64,000 nt of DNA from Fomes fomentarius (GCA_022606135.1 JABYQN010000004.1:1488001-1552000), one strand, 5' to 3'; shown: positions 38,246 through 51,600, counted from the first letter of the stretch. Made by a program: numbers and translations. The notes: generated from the letters alone by a model not told the origin.

Positions 38246-39227
38246 CCCTCGCCCCCTCAGTCAAAACCCTGATCCATGGACCATAGTAGAGGGTTCTCTT
38301 GTGTTGGGACGGGTAACGGATTGCTCTTTTGAATGCGCGGCGGGAGCCCGCAGACCATTCACCGTACAAGATAGAGGTCGGAGCTTGCTCCTACAAGACG
38401 AGACATAACATTGATTGGTGTAGTGTGGGGATTTCATATGCAAAGCACGCACCGATGCGGTCCGCTTGCGCGAAGGGCCAGCGAGAACAGATGGGTGTTC
38501 CTAAATCGCGGTTGAGTCAACAAACATGGAGCGGGAGTAGCAACTTACAGCGGACAACGCATCATCGCTGAAGGACGCGTCGGATGTCTCGGTAGCGGCA
38601 TAGAAAACGTTCTTGAATGGAGGCATGGGAATGACTCGAGTTACTTACGGGGGAGATAACTCGTCGTAGATCTGTTGAGGGGGAAGGATGAGGTTCTTGC
38701 CAACGCCACCAGTGCTAGTAACTAGGCTTACGTAATTCATCGCGTACAGACCTCCGCTGTGACTGGTGTCATGTCACGCCTGCATCCTAGAAATGCGAGC
38801 AACTTCACAGACACACAGACACGTACAAGAGCGGGCGAGAGCTGACCACACGGAAGAATACTAACGCCATACAACGCGAATACTAAACGCATTTCGCACT
38901 CATAAGGTAGCACTCGAGTTATTGATGCCATGTTATTTGAGTGTGGTTCATGGCACGGAAGGTATTCAGGTCTCTAGTTGGGTTCGGCCGCGAGGCACCA
39001 TGGCATTCCATAGATACTCTTACTTAACTAGGTACTGGTCTGTAGATACGTGACAATAACGATACAAACTTCCTCCTACCCGTCCATAGTGTGTTCGCAT
39101 TGGTGCCTCTAGATTTGCTCGGTTGAGCTTGGAAGACAGGTCGGGATTGGTGATGTCATTCGTCTAGAACAACTGCCACCGCCCTCCATGCATGCCGCTC
39201 CCCCAGGGCTCGATTGCTCGCACCCGG
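38246..39227. other. Intergenic region between coiled-coil and C2 genes
   Basis: About 980 bases with only short frames lacking recognisable features. It lies downstream of the C2 gene and upstream of the coiled-coil gene, and may include an unrecognised first exon of the latter. Confidence 0.4.
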
Positions 39228-40958
39228 TCACCTCTCCGAGGCAGCGTTCCCACTGCCACCGCCGCCGCCGCCGCCTTCGTTCTCGAGGTTCAGCTCCAGG
39301 TCGAGCTGTCGCGCAAGCTCCATATCGCGTTCCTCCTGCTCGCGCAGCTTGCGCCGCCGCTCCTCCTCCTCCTTCTCGAACGCAAGCGCAATCGCCCGGT
39401 CGCGTTCCGCCCTGCTCGGGGCCTTGGGCTGTTCCGCCTTCCGGGGTGCGTCGACCTTCAGTGGGGATGGGGTTTGCGTCGATCTAGGCTGAGGCTGAGG
39501 CTGCGGTTGAGGTTGAGGTTGAGATTGTGGCTGCGGGGTGCCGAAGGGATGCGAAGGCGTCGGCGTACGTCCTACCCTCGCTTCCTCGGGCAACGGCAGA
39601 GGGGTCTGATATCGCTTCTGGAGGTACGGGTCGGGCAAGTCAAAGTCGCGCTGCGGCGGCGGCGGCGGCTGAGGCGGTGGCGCATAATGGCTCGGATACC
39701 CACCGCCGTATGGCGGATACAATTGTGGCGGTTGCGGATGAGAAGCGTGGACTTGAGACTGGGGAGGGTATATGGACGGGGACACGTACCCGTAGTCACC
39801 GCGCGGCGGCGAGCCGTACTCTCCGTATGCCGGACGGCGGGGAGGGGAGCCGTACTCGCCATATGGCTGGCGACGGGGAGGGGAGCCATACTCGCCGTAT
39901 GGCTGGCGGACAGGCTCACTGGAACCAACACCGATGCCGAGTGGTACTGGGGCACCGTAGGGCAGCGGCCCGACATGCGCTGCGTTCACGCCGTATGCTG
40001 ATCTCTCGGGAGTGGGTATCTGTGGCTCAGGTATCTGCGGACCAGGTATCTGCGGGCCACCAGGGAGAGACCCTAACGCGGTTGACTTGCGATGCGCGTT
40101 CGTATTCGTGGGAACTGCGCCGCCACCCGGGCGGAGGTGCACGGGGATGGGGACCGAGTCCACTCGCTGACGGCTGGGCGCGGGCGGAGAGGCGTCGCGG
40201 AAGGGCGCTTGGGTGTGAACGGGGTGTTCAGGCGGGAGGAGGCCGCCGCCTGCTTTGGGGCTCGTCTTGGCAGAACTTGCTCCCCCTGGACGCAGGCTCG
40301 CTGGGACGAATGGAGGCGAGGCAGGCTCTTCGGGTAAGGGAGGAAGCGCATCTTTCTGGGGAAGCGGGATTGGTGTCGCATGGCCGTTCGTGCCTGCTTC
40401 GGGTTGTGAAGTGGGTCCGTTTGAGTAGGTGGAGGTGGGACTCTGGAGACGGTCTGCGGGAGCCCACTTGGATGGTCGGCGTTGTAGGGGAGGTGCAGCA
40501 GAGTAGAAGGTCATCTCGAGGAAAAGGTCCCCCTGTACCCACCATCTTCTGTCTTGAGTGGTACCCAGTCTACGCGGACACGATACGGATGATGAGCAGT
40601 GATGAATATGGGTTGGATGGGGTTGGATGGGGTAGTACTCACCATCGAACTCTCCCGTCTTCAACGTCTCTGTGATGTCTACCGACCCACTCCCGATGTG
40701 ATCATCTGTCCTGGGCTCCTTGGAGTAGCATGCTACCTCTAGCTTTCGTGACTCGTCGGACACAGCTTTGTAAATGGGGAAGCGGAGCTCTTCATCCCAG
40801 ACGGGATGCTGACCTCCTCGGATCTCAACTTTGGTCTTCTTTGTGGTCTGATTGAGGGTGGCCTGCGCATAGACGTCCTGCTTGTGTATCGTGTGCTTAT
40901 CGCGCAAATTTCGGGCCTTGAGGATGACCACGACGAGAGTGCCGATTTCCTTGCTCAT
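39228..40958 (-). CDS. C2-domain protein with long proline/glutamine-rich tail (Inn1/Fic1-like plan)
   Basis: The N-terminal C2 domain (40958 to about 40490) starts MSKEIGTLVVVILKARNLRD and includes GGQHPVWDEELRFPI. The rest is low-complexity Pro/Gln/Tyr-rich sequence. It includes three 12-residue YGEYGSPPR-type repeats (about 39811-39908), a QPQ run, a Lys/Glu/Arg helix (EKEEEERRRKLREQEERDMELARQLDLE) and a poly-Gly end. N-terminal C2 plus proline-rich tail is the plan of cytokinesis factors Inn1 and Fic1, which is suggestive only. Splicing 40570-40642 (GTGAGT...TAG) gives FDDWVPLKTEDGGYRG but then requires one extra base in the C5 run 40529-40533 to continue GDLFLEMTFY. A longer intron ending 17 nt later would keep frame but lose the conserved-looking strand. 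Confidence 0.8.
   Translation of the reverse strand: MSKEIGTLVVVILKARNLRDKHTIHKQDVYAQATLNQTTKKTKVEIRGGQHPVWDEELRFPIYKAVSDESRKLEVACYSKEPRTDDHIGSGSVDITETLKTGEFDGEYYPIQPHPTHIHHCSSSVSCPRRLGTTQDRRWWVQGDLFLEMTFYSAAPPLQRRPSKWAPADRLQSPTSTYSNGPTSQPEAGTNGHATPIPLPQKDALPPLPEEPASPPFVPASLRPGGASSAKTSPKAGGGLLPPEHPVHTQAPFRDASPPAPSRQRVDSVPIPVHLRPGGGAVPTNTNAHRKSTALGSLPGGPQIPGPQIPEPQIPTPERSAYGVNAAHVGPLPYGAPVPLGIGVGSSEPVRQPYGEYGSPPRRQPYGEYGSPPRRPAYGEYGSPPRGDYGYVSPSIYPPQSQVHASHPQPPQLYPPYGGGYPSHYAPPPQPPPPPQRDFDLPDPYLQKRYQTPLPLPEEARVGRTPTPSHPFGTPQPQSQPQPQPQPQPQPRSTQTPSPLKVDAPRKAEQPKAPSRAERDRAIALAFEKEEEERRRKLREQEERDMELARQLDLELNLENEGGGGGGGSGNAASER
39811..39908 (-). repeat. Three 36-nt tandem repeats in the C2-protein gene
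   Basis: Three adjacent units encode variants of PYGEYGSPPRR (minus strand) with few substitutions. They give a Tyr/Pro-rich repeat in the disordered tail of the C2 protein. Confidence 0.75.
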
Positions 40959-41619
40959 CCTGTGTGGGAAGCGCGGTGAGGATGCCGAGCAGCTCCGGTT
41001 GACGCAAGGAAGCTTACAGTTTACAGGGTTGTGGGCAATCTCGTCTCTGATGGCCTGTCACAGGTGGTTAGCTGCGCTGGGTCGATTAAGGGGAGTCGTG
41101 AGATGAGGAAGAGAGATGGAGACAAGCAAGTTCGCGAATAAAGCGCGTCACTGCACGGCGATTGATGTACTTGTCAGTCCAAGGCTCAGCTAGGCATATA
41201 TACACAGCCGCTACTGTCTGGAAAGTTTGCCAATCCTATGCAAGCACTGCCCGTTGCAGCTCGCACTTGGTCGCGATGTGAGAGAACTGAGTACAGGCTA
41301 GTAGTACTTGCTACAGGCTACAGATGGCTATAGATCATCCAATGCCGTGCGGGCCGAAAGAATTGTGCCGCTCGCCGGTAGCGCTCGGGTACAATTCAAT
41401 TGGAAGACCCTTCGGCTTTTCGGAATGGCATGAGCAATGATGTCCTCCCAACTCTATCATTAGGCGCTCTTATCATTCGCCTACACCGTGACCCAATAAA
41501 AATATCCTATATGTACCTCCCCAGGCAGTCCCGTTTCCCAAGCTTCTCCAAGCTTGCCTCTCCACTTTTTCCGTCTGCATCTCCCCCCGCTGAGCGCACC
41601 ACCTATCCGTGTACTTAGC
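40959..41619. promoter_or_regulatory. Divergent intergenic region of C2-protein and ABC transporter genes
   Basis: About 660 bases between the two start codons, read outward on opposite strands. It should contain both promoters. I identify no specific binding site with confidence. Confidence 0.45.
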
Positions 41620-44600
41620 ATGGGCGAGGAGAAGTTCCCGAACGTTGATACAAGCGACTCTCATGTCGATGTGGGAAAAGGAAAACCCGAAGATGTGGCT
41701 GTAACGAAAGTCAAGAACAATGACACTCGTCCCGCCCATAGGTTTGACCTCGACACTGGCGAGGAGCATGTACGGTTCCGGAGGCATTGGTGGCAGATCT
41801 GGCGAGTCCATCCATGCAGGAGTGTTTATATACAGCATACTAATACTCAGATTATCCACAGGCTTCCCAAGGACCCACCACTGCCAGCGCCCGCGTCTTT
41901 GGATGATGCGTCAGTCATCCCTCTGGTACATTCGTCTTTTCTAGCGGTCTTAACCTACACATGGATTAATCCTATAATGGTACGCTCCCAACCAACCTCA
42001 GTGCTTGGTACAGTAACAAGTTGACGTTGCCGTCACAGAGCCTCGGCTACCAACGCGTCCTTCAAGCCACCGACCTCTGGAAGATGGACGAGAGCCGTGA
42101 ATCTGGCAATCTCGGTGCGAAAATCGACCAAGCATGGGCGGTCCGTGTCAAGGCTGCGGAAGACTGGAATGTCCGCCTTGCAGCTGGCGAGATCAGGCCG
42201 AGCATCCTCAATCGCGTCAAATGGTCTGTCCAGGCATTCCGCAGAGGCGAAGAAAAGTCATACAGCGAGCGTCGCGTCGCACTCGAGACGCACTGGCGCG
42301 AGGTCGACGGGAAGAAGGAGGCAAGCCTTGCCTGGACGCTCAACGACGTATTCGGGCGCGACTTCTGGTTCGGCGGGCTATTCAAGGTTTTTGGCGACAC
42401 TTCGCAGCTCATGGGCCCGCTCCTCGTTAAGGCGATCATCAACTTTGGCAAGGAGCATCTCGCCGCCACACAGGCAGGACAAGTTCCTCCCAATATCGGG
42501 CGTGGAGTGGGGATGGCTATAGGACTGTTCTGTACTACGGTCATGACCACCGTCTGCCAACATCAGGTATGTGCTTCAAATTCAAAATCAATACTTACGA
42601 GACGACAGATGCGCTCATCGCCATTGGTCCGACCACATAGTTCTTCTGGCGCTCCATGACTACCGGACTCCTCGCCCGAGCAGCGCTCACCAGCTCGATC
42701 TACAAGCGTGGGGTTAGTCTCACTGGCAAGGCTCGCACCTCGCTCCCCAACGCCGCGCTCGTCACCCATATCTCGACGGATGTGAGGCTCTATATACGCA
42801 TTTTCGCTACTGGATCACGCCCGCTGACGCGTCCAATGCACGCCCCATGATAGGTCAGTCGCGTCGATGCGTGCGCCCAGTGGTTTGTGAGTAGTTTCTC
42901 CGCGTATTGTGTGCCTGATCACTTTCTACATCTTGCTCACCAATCTATCGCTCTTTCGGCCGACACGTGCCGATGCAATCGACGATTTCTACTGATATAG
43001 CATGCCAGTGCGTATTACTGTGGTGCCGCAGATTATGAGATAAATCATCGTGTTCAATTTGATGCTTTGCAGTATGGACAGCTCCGATTCAAGTGACAAT
43101 ATGCTTGATCATATTATTGGTCCAGGTTAGTAGCGCGATCGTTCGCTGCACTTGATAACCACATCTGCGCTGCCAAGCAATAATGGCTGATTGTTGTATC
43201 TCTGGCAGCTGGGCCCATCCGCGCTAGCGGGATTCTCGCTCTTCCTCATTCTCATCCCGTGCCAAGAGCGCGTCATGGCCTTTCAATTCACCACCGGAAA
43301 GAAGGCGCTTAAGTGGACGGACAGGCGGGCGAAGATCATCCTCGAGGTCCTCGGTGAGTCTATGACCTAGCTAATGTGTGTGAAGAGGCTGTGGTGTGAC
43401 CCGAATTTTTTGTAGGCGCGATGCGAGTCGTGAAATACTTCTGCTACGAGCAGCCATTTTTGAAGCGTAAGTCGTCCGCCTCCCGCGCCGTGTATCCAGC
43501 CTGATCACCTATGTTCGTATAGGCATCTTCGACATCCGGCGCAACGAGCTGAAAGGCATACGGAAGATACAAATTGCCCGCTCAGCCAAGTACGCAATCT
43601 CTCCTTCGACCCCCCACCCACCTACCCTTCCTACGCTGACCTGACCCGTGCACACCCAGCATCGCCGCGGCGTTCTCAGTGCCCGTCCTCGCAGCGACAT
43701 GCGCGTTCGTGACCTACACCGCAACCGCGCACGACTTCGACGTCGCCGTCATCTTCTCCTCGCTCTCGCTCTTCCAGCTGCTCCGGCAGCCGCTCATGTT
43801 CCTTCCCCGCGCGCTCTCCGCGATGACCGACGCACAGAACGCACTCGTGCGCCTCCGCAGGGTCTTCACGGCGGAGACGACGGACCCCAGGGACGCGTTC
43901 GTCGTCGACGAGAACCAGAAACACGCGCTGGAGGTCAAGGACGCGACGTTCACGTGGGAGGACAGCAAGACTGCGGCGGACGTGCTCGGAAACCGGCCCG
44001 GGCATGGGAAAGGCGCGAAGGGCGGGGAGAAGAAGGGTGAGGGGAAGGAAGGAGGGGAGAAGGACAGCCTGAGTGCTGGGCCGCCGTTCCAGGTCAAGAA
44101 CGTTACGATGCTCGTACCGAGGGGCTCTCTTGTGGCGGTTGTTGGAACCGTTGGCAGGTACGTCGGAGGGCCGCTGGATTGCAAAATGAGAACTGACGGC
44201 TGATTGCGCTGTCTTGTAGTGGAAAGGTGATAGAATCCCCGGTCGATTTTGCAACTCGTAACTGACGATGTGCCACAGTCGAGTTTGCTCCAGGGTCTCA
44301 TTGGAGAGATGCGCAAGGTCAAAGGGCACGTCTCCTTTGGGGGCCGTGTCGCGTACTGCTCCCAGACGGCATGGATCCAGAATGCCACCCTGGTGCGCGT
44401 CTTGCCGAGTTGATCGTTCTCCAGCATGGCTAATGCAGACCCGGAGTGCAGCGGGAGAACGTATTGTTCGGACAACCATTCGACGAAGATAGGGTACGTG
44501 AGCTTGCGGCCCGGTGCAGTGGTGATGCATGCATGTCTCTGACAACCATTCGCAGTACTGGAGAGCCATCGAACAGGCCGCTCTTCTCCCGGATCTTCAG

Positions 44601-47600
44601 GTTTTGGCCGATGGCGATCTGACAGAGGTGACGTATCGGTTCGCCTCGCGGATTATGTTGTTCTGATTATCCGGTGTCAGATCGGTGAAAAGGGAATCAA
44701 CCTGAGTGGTGGCCAGAAGCAACGAGTGCGATCCACCGTTCGACGTGTCAAATTTCATGGCTCGTACTCACATTCTAGCATTGTCACAGGTCAACATCGC
44801 ACGTGCACTATACTTTGACGCTGACGTCGTCATCTTCGACGACCCGCTCTCTGCCGGTTCGTGTCATGCGTCATCAATTTCATGCTGAGGCCGTACGATG
44901 TTGACCAAATTGCAGTCGATGCACACGTTGGGAAGGCTCTCTTCGCAGACGCGATCGTTGGCGCCCTTCGCAACCGCGGTAAGACTGTCATTCTCGTCAC
45001 CCACGCCCTACACTTCCTATCTCAGTGCGACTACGTCTATACCATTGAGGTGGGCAGACCCTTCTTTATATTGAACTCCTCTTTGATATGCTCACCTGGG
45101 GCGACGAATAGAACGGACGCATTGAGGAGCAAGGCACGTATGCCGCGCTCATGGAGAACGGCAACGCGTTCGCGCGCCTCGTGCAGGAGTTCGGTGGCGA
45201 GTCGCAGGAAGAAGAGGACGACGCTGAAGCGGAAGCGGAGGTCGCTGAGACCACTCCGCAGCAGACTCCGGCTCTCGACGACGCGAAGAACAGATCTGAA
45301 GCTGTACAGCGCAAGGGAGCCGGGACTGGAAAGCTCGAGGGTCGCCTGATCGTCAGGGAGAAGCGCACGACCGGATCCGTCAGCTGGCGAGGTAATTGTC
45401 GACGGTTCTTCTTTCGAGGTGGGCTAACTCTTACGACTATCCCCAGTATATGCGGATTATCTTCGAGCGGCTCATCCGCTCTTCACGATCCCTGTTCTAC
45501 TCCTATGTATGGTCGCGATGCAGGGCGCCTCGGCCATGAACAACTACACTCTGATCTGGTGGCAGGGAAAGTAAGCGTGTGCAGTTCAATGTCGATCTGC
45601 GCTGCTCGCGATCACCTGGCTAACGATTACCTCTTCAGCGTCTTCAATCGGGCGATGTCATTCTACCAGATCCTCTACGCGTGTCTCGGTATCGCGCAAT
45701 CGGTATTCACCTTCGGAGTGTGAGTGCCTTTCCAGATGCCCAGATGGACCGTCAAAATCTCATGTGCATTGTCTTCCAGGGGCGTAATTATGGATGAGAT
45801 GGGCTTCTTCGTGTCTCAGAATTTGCATCATCATTCGATACGGAACATCTTCTACGCGCCAATGTCTTTCTTTGACACCACGGTACGCACTCTAGTTTGT
45901 GTCATATTCGGAGTACTGATTCAACATATAGCCTACGGGCCGCATCCTGAGCGTATTCGGAAAAGATATCGAGAGTAAGCTACATTGTCTCGTCTTGATT
46001 CTAGATCCGAGCTCAATAACTACATGAAACCTTCGTAGACATCGACAACCAGCTTCCAGGTGAGTTAGGAGTCAGAATTTCAAGACCCGCTACTTACCTC
46101 TCATCGCCCGAACGCAGTGTCTATGCGTATGCGTGCGTGCCTTTATTTCATCCCCTCGGAATTCGCACTCATCCATGTCCAGTTGCCTTCACCGTTAGCA
46201 ATGTCATCGGCAGTGTTATCATCATCACTGTTGTCGAGCACTACTTTAGTAAGCGTCACCTTCACTGGGCAACACGAGAGCACACTGCTGACTTGGCACT
46301 CAGTCATCGCTGCAGTTGCGATATCAGTTGGTTACAACTACTTTGCCGCATTCTATCGTGCCAGTGCCAGAGAGCTGAAGCGCATCGGTGAGTTGCAGTT
46401 GAGATGTCCGATGGGTCTGACGTGAGAGCTGACCTTGCCATGGAGACAACATACTTCGTTCGCTCTTGTATGCGCATTTTGCGGAGTCACTATCCGGTCT
46501 CCCCACGATTCGCAGCTATGGCGAAGTCGAGCGCTTCCTCCGTGACAACGAGTACTATATCGATCTAGAGGACAGAGCGGCATTCCTCACCGTAACAAAC
46601 CAAAGGCAGGTTGAATCTCCACGCGCGGCTAGGTAGGAAGCTCACATGTCTGTCATAGATGGCTCGCCATTCGCCTCGACTTCCTTGGTGGTATGATGGT
46701 GTTCATTGTGAGTGGATATCGACACGATCTGATCTGACGACTAACGCACCCACGCTCAGGTCGCCATGTTGGCTGTTTCCAATGCGTCTGGCATCAATCC
46801 AGCGCAGATCGGTCTAGTCCTGACCTATACTAGTATGTTTTACTAAAGTCATCATCATATGTGGTTGGTGGCTCACTAACCATCACTAGCGACCTTGACT
46901 CAGCTCTTTGGAATGGTCACCCGGCAGTCTGCTGAAGTTGAGGTGCGTGCGCCTCATGCTATGCGTTGACTCAGAAAGAATGGCTCTCAACCGGGTATTC
47001 TACTCTGCAGAATTACATGAGCTCTGTAGAGCGCAGTACGTCTGCTTTCTCGATCGACCAGATACATGCCTATTCATGTTCGCCCAGTCTTAGAATACAG
47101 TCGCGAAGAACGAATCCCGCAAGAGGCACCGCATGAAGTTGCAGAACACAAACCACCGTCCGAGTGGCCAGCTGAGGGCGCTATCGAATTCAAAGATGTC
47201 GTCATGCGCTACCGTTCGGGCTTGCCTTTCGTCCTCAAAGGACTCTCCATGCAGGTCAAGGGCGGCGAGAAGATCGGGGTTGTCGGAAGGTACGATAATC
47301 GTTTCCCAGCGAAGCCCCCAAGATTGTTCTGATTTACAATCGAACAATAGGACTGGCGCTGGAAAATCCACTCTGATGCTGGCACTGTTCCGCATCGTCG
47401 AGCTTTCATCAGGTTCTATCACGGTTGATGGGTAAGTAACAGGCGGATTGTTGACGGAAACCCGCCTGAGTTGTTGTATGCAGTATCGACATCTCCAAGA
47501 TTGGTCTGAAGGACCTCCGCAGTAAGATATCTATCATTCCTCAGGATGTGAGTAATCCGTGAATTTCTGGTACGACTCAAACTGACCTTTTGACCTATGT

Positions 47601-48483
47601 AGCCATTGTTGTTCAGCGGTCAGTAGCTCATCGTTGTTTCAATATTACTAACTCTTACATTCGAGACAGGGACCATCCGCTCGAATCTCGATCCTTTTAA
47701 CTTATACGTGCGTCATTTACGTTCTGCTTGCATATCTTCAGGACATTAACTGGTTAATAGACGGACATGCAATTATGGGATGCCCTGCATCGTTCCTTCC
47801 TGGTGGAGTCGCCGAAGCTGGATACCGATGGCACCCATACACCGACGTCTCGCTACAACCTGGAGACCGTGATCGAGAGTGAAGGGCTGAACCTGAGTGT
47901 TGGCGAACGTAGTCTGCTCAGTCTCGCGCGAGCACTGGTAAAAGACAGCCAAGTTGTCGGTAAGTGTCACTCAATGGACTGAAGTATCACAACTTCATCA
48001 ACATTCTGACCATTCGTACAGTTCTGGACGAGGCTACGTGAGTCCGAGAATCCTCGTCTCTGATTATTTGAATGCTGAGCAGCTTCGCGTAGTGCCTCGG
48101 TGGACTTGGAAACCGATGCGAAGATTCAGCACACAATCCAGACCCAGTTCCGACACAAGACGCTGCTGTGCATCGCCCGTGAGTACACGTCGTGAACTTG
48201 TTCTAGCAAACAATGGCATGACCAAGAACTCAATCGATACACTGTAGATCGTCTACGCACCATCATCTCCTACGACCGCATACTCGTGCTGGAGGGAGGC
48301 AAAATCGCGGTACGAGTACATGATATATCACTCTCCAGAGCACCTTTCTTGACCAGTACGCTGCAGGAATTTGACACACCGCGCAACTTGTTCAACATTG
48401 CGAACGGCATCTTCCGTGGAATGTGCGAACGTAGCGGCATCACAGTAGAGGAGATCGAACGTTCCCGGTCCAGAGTTGCTTGA
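41620..48483 (+). CDS. ABC transporter, subfamily C (YOR1/MRP type)
   Basis: A full-size exporter with layout TMD1-NBD1-TMD2-NBD2, probably at the plasma membrane, expelling drugs, organic anions or conjugates. It starts MGEEKFPNVDTSD. TMD1 spans about 42350-43870. NBD1 has Walker A GTVGSGKSS (split by an intron near 44156-44279), signature LSGGQKQRVNIARAL (about 44700-44810) and Walker B VVIFDDPLSAVDAH, with Asp in place of the catalytic Glu as is usual for this subfamily's NBD1. TMD2 spans about 45420-46900. NBD2 has Walker A GRTGAGKST (about 47285-47370), Q-loop IIPQDPLLFSG, signature LSVGERSLLSLARAL (about 47890-47940) and Walker B VVLDEATASVD (about 48010-48100). It ends at 48483 with about 25 short introns. 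No truncation was noticed. It is tail-to-tail with a Zn2Cys6 regulator gene. Confidence 0.93.
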
Positions 48484-48643
48484 GATAAACTATGTAGACC
48501 GTAGAATTAATGTGCATACTAGATAATCTACAACTATATTTCGCACGACAGCATGAGCAAAACCGAAAACCAATGATGACTACGACGCAGTACACGGCAG
48601 AAAGAGCAGATAAAGCAAACTGAACAGATCATACGAAAGATGT

Positions 48644-51600
48644 CTATCGAGTCGAGGCGAGATTTGAGTCGTTGAAGCGCATCTGAACGTCGTTGTCTTG
48701 CTGGATAGCGTCTATCCAGCTGAAGCCTGCATCCCGACATACAATGAGCATCATGTCATCCCGCGAACAAACACGATACCCACCAGGTAGTACCATGTTC
48801 TGCCATGCCGGGTCCGTAAGGCTCTGCATCGATTGAAGCATCTCGTGGTCGAACGGCAGTGGGGGCGTATATATGTCCACAACGTCCAGGGGCTGCGAAG
48901 GGTAGCCCTGATACTGCAGACCAAGGCCGTCAAACATCTGCGCATCCGTCGAAAGCGCCGCGTTTGTCTGCTCATGGGCTGGAGGGGATGGCGAGGTGGA
49001 CAGCTCGGGTACCGGAGGCACGGGTGACGTGCTGAGGCGTTCAGACACACTGTCAGAGGCAGGGGATGGCGCAAGAGACCGCATAACCTTCTTCAGTGCC
49101 GCTGGCGAGTAGTCCACGCTCGCAAGAGGCATGCTCAGCAGGCCATGCAAGAAGCGCGAGTACATCTTGGGTCCATGCCGGTCATCGATTGCGACCTCCG
49201 GGGATCCGAGGAAGTTCGCAGTGTCCTCGACCATGGTGCGCATCTCGAGCCGTGTTTCCCGTGGTATGTACTTCGCGAATCTGGGGTGCAGCAACTAGGA
49301 AGACAATTATATTAGTAGTTGATAGAAATAGTGCACAAAATGGCAACCTCACCTTGATGAGGAAAGCGCACGTGAAGGTAATGAAGACACATTGAGCTTC
49401 CGATGCGTGGCGGAGGAAAATCGCTGCATCACGGAGTGAGCAATGGTGCATTGGTTTTGAAGCTGATGAGTACAACTTACTCAAGTGAGGCGCCCCAAGC
49501 TCGTCCAACAGCGTTCTGACGAGGTCTTTGGCAGCACGGAAACACTGGAGGACGAAGTCAGTGACGATGCCTAGGGAATTGGAAAAAAAGAGATAGTTGC
49601 CCTCCAGAAGAACGCATCGTTGAACCCACGGGAGGCGTCCTGGCCGAACTTGTGCAAGAATGCGAAGGAGACGACGGTAACTCGGGCGTAGCTGATCGCT
49701 ACCTTAAGAATGTTCGTACGGAACTCGAAGCACAAGGTGTCCTTCTTCTCTTCCCGGAGCCGTGCTGCCCAAGTCTCCCATAGGCGTGCCAACATGTCAT
49801 CCGTCTTCGTGGCTTCTGCGGTCACGTCGATGTGCTATAAAGACGATGAGTGGCGTGAGTGATAATGATGAGAGCAGCGAGTGATAGAAGCACAGACCTT
49901 GTTGAGCCCCACCGGATGTTCCGGGTCGCTGAAGATTACGTTCCGATAGTCTGCGAGCACCTTCAACTCACTGTTGTAGGCGCACAGGTGGATGTCGATA
50001 TCGGGGATGTTGTACGGAGAGCTCTTGTACCAAAACTCGGTGTGGTTCGCGATGTAGTCAGCGTTGTTGATAATTGGCGCCTTTCCATACTGCGACGCAT
50101 ACGATCGGTCCATGTTGTAGCAATTGAGCCACATGCGTGTCCTATTGAGCATTTCGCGAGCGTGCTGTTCGTTCCGAGGCTGGACGGTGTGTGGGTGATG
50201 CAGGTTGATGTCCGTCGCGATGCTGCCACACGACAGCGGCGTTAGTGGTGACCAAATGGCATATATTGACGAAATACCGGATGGAGAGCCCCAAATATAC
50301 CCAACCTCTGTCCTCTTCCCACTTTCGCGCGGGGACGGGCCACAACGAAAGCAACAAAAAGGCCGCGACTGTCTCCACGCTCTTCTGTCCCCCGATCAAC
50401 GTCGAACCTCCGGCGAGGCGAGCACAGTTCATAGCTTGTCGATACAATTCCGGGCGTTCTAGATAGTATCTAGAGGCAACACCAAGGACTACATGTCGTG
50501 AGGAGATGACTGATAAACTCTGAACTAGGTCGCTTACTGGTCGTGAATAAGAATGGACTTCTCCAATAGGTTTTCTGTGCGGTGTAGAGTACAGGGTCTA
50601 GAAGAGATATAGATGGATTCATATAGTCAAAGAAGCTAAGGGCACGTCAATGAATGAAATGTGGTCTAGGTGGCCCTATCGCACGTACATTTTGAACAGC
50701 CTCTCTACTTCAGACGGGCTGACAATTCCGCTACGAAGGATATATGGTGTTTGATGTTGCTCATACATGATCGGGCGGTCCGGGCCAGGACCTATGTGCC
50801 ATGTTATGTAAATCCGGCGCTGTCAGGAAATGGTCCAGAGCCACTTACTGTCCGCACGGAAATAATCCTCATTTGCTACGCCATACTCGTTGTCGTTGTC
50901 GTCGGTCGTACTGACACTTCGACTCCTGCTAGACTTGCGGCTCCTAGGTTTTCTCAAGCTCATGTTCGCGAGCAGCCCGATGGGCGCAGCTTCTACAGGG
51001 AGGATCGCAAGCCTCTCTTTGTTCCGACTCCGTCGTCGCCGAGAGCTTTTGCTTGAAGTCTCGTCACCTGCACGCGACGTACTCGCCTCGCTCGCAGGAG
51101 GACCCTCCGGCCGTGTGCGGCCGCGCTGCGGCGCCGGTTTCCCATCGACGTCCTCGACCTTGACGTGGATGTCACTATGGTCATCCTGCTGGTCTTCAGC
51201 GGTCTCGCCCTCTACCTCGCTCGAATCGCTGCTGCTATCCCTCCAACCCAGCGGGTCGTCTCCAGACAACAGATCCTTCGTGACACCGGGACCACCCATG
51301 TTGATGTATCCGCCAAAAGCCTCGATAGACTCCCGCGCCTTTGCGATCCAATCCAACACGTCAGGCTTCGTGATGGCCTCCGGTCCAGGCTCTGGCGTTC
51401 CGATGTCCGAATGAGTGAGCTCCGACAAGTTCGAGAGATCTGTGGTGGACGCAGACGCAGAATGGGGCGGCGACGGCGCATTGGCGGCTTCGCCTTGTTT
51501 CTGTCCGGCGCGCTTGTTCGCTACCTCCAGCTGCTTCATGAGCTCCTCTATCTTAGCCGCTTGTTCACGGATCTGACCCAGGAGCAGATCTCGTCGTCTA

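Noticed and set aside
39527..40675. 382-codon plus-strand frame opposite the C2 gene
   Set aside because: Antisense shadow of the Pro/Gln-rich coding sequence; rich in Arg/Gly and without a domain.
47890..47940. Non-canonical ABC signature LSVGERSLL in NBD2
   Set aside because: This variant is normal for YOR1/MRP-type NBD2, so it is not evidence of a defect.
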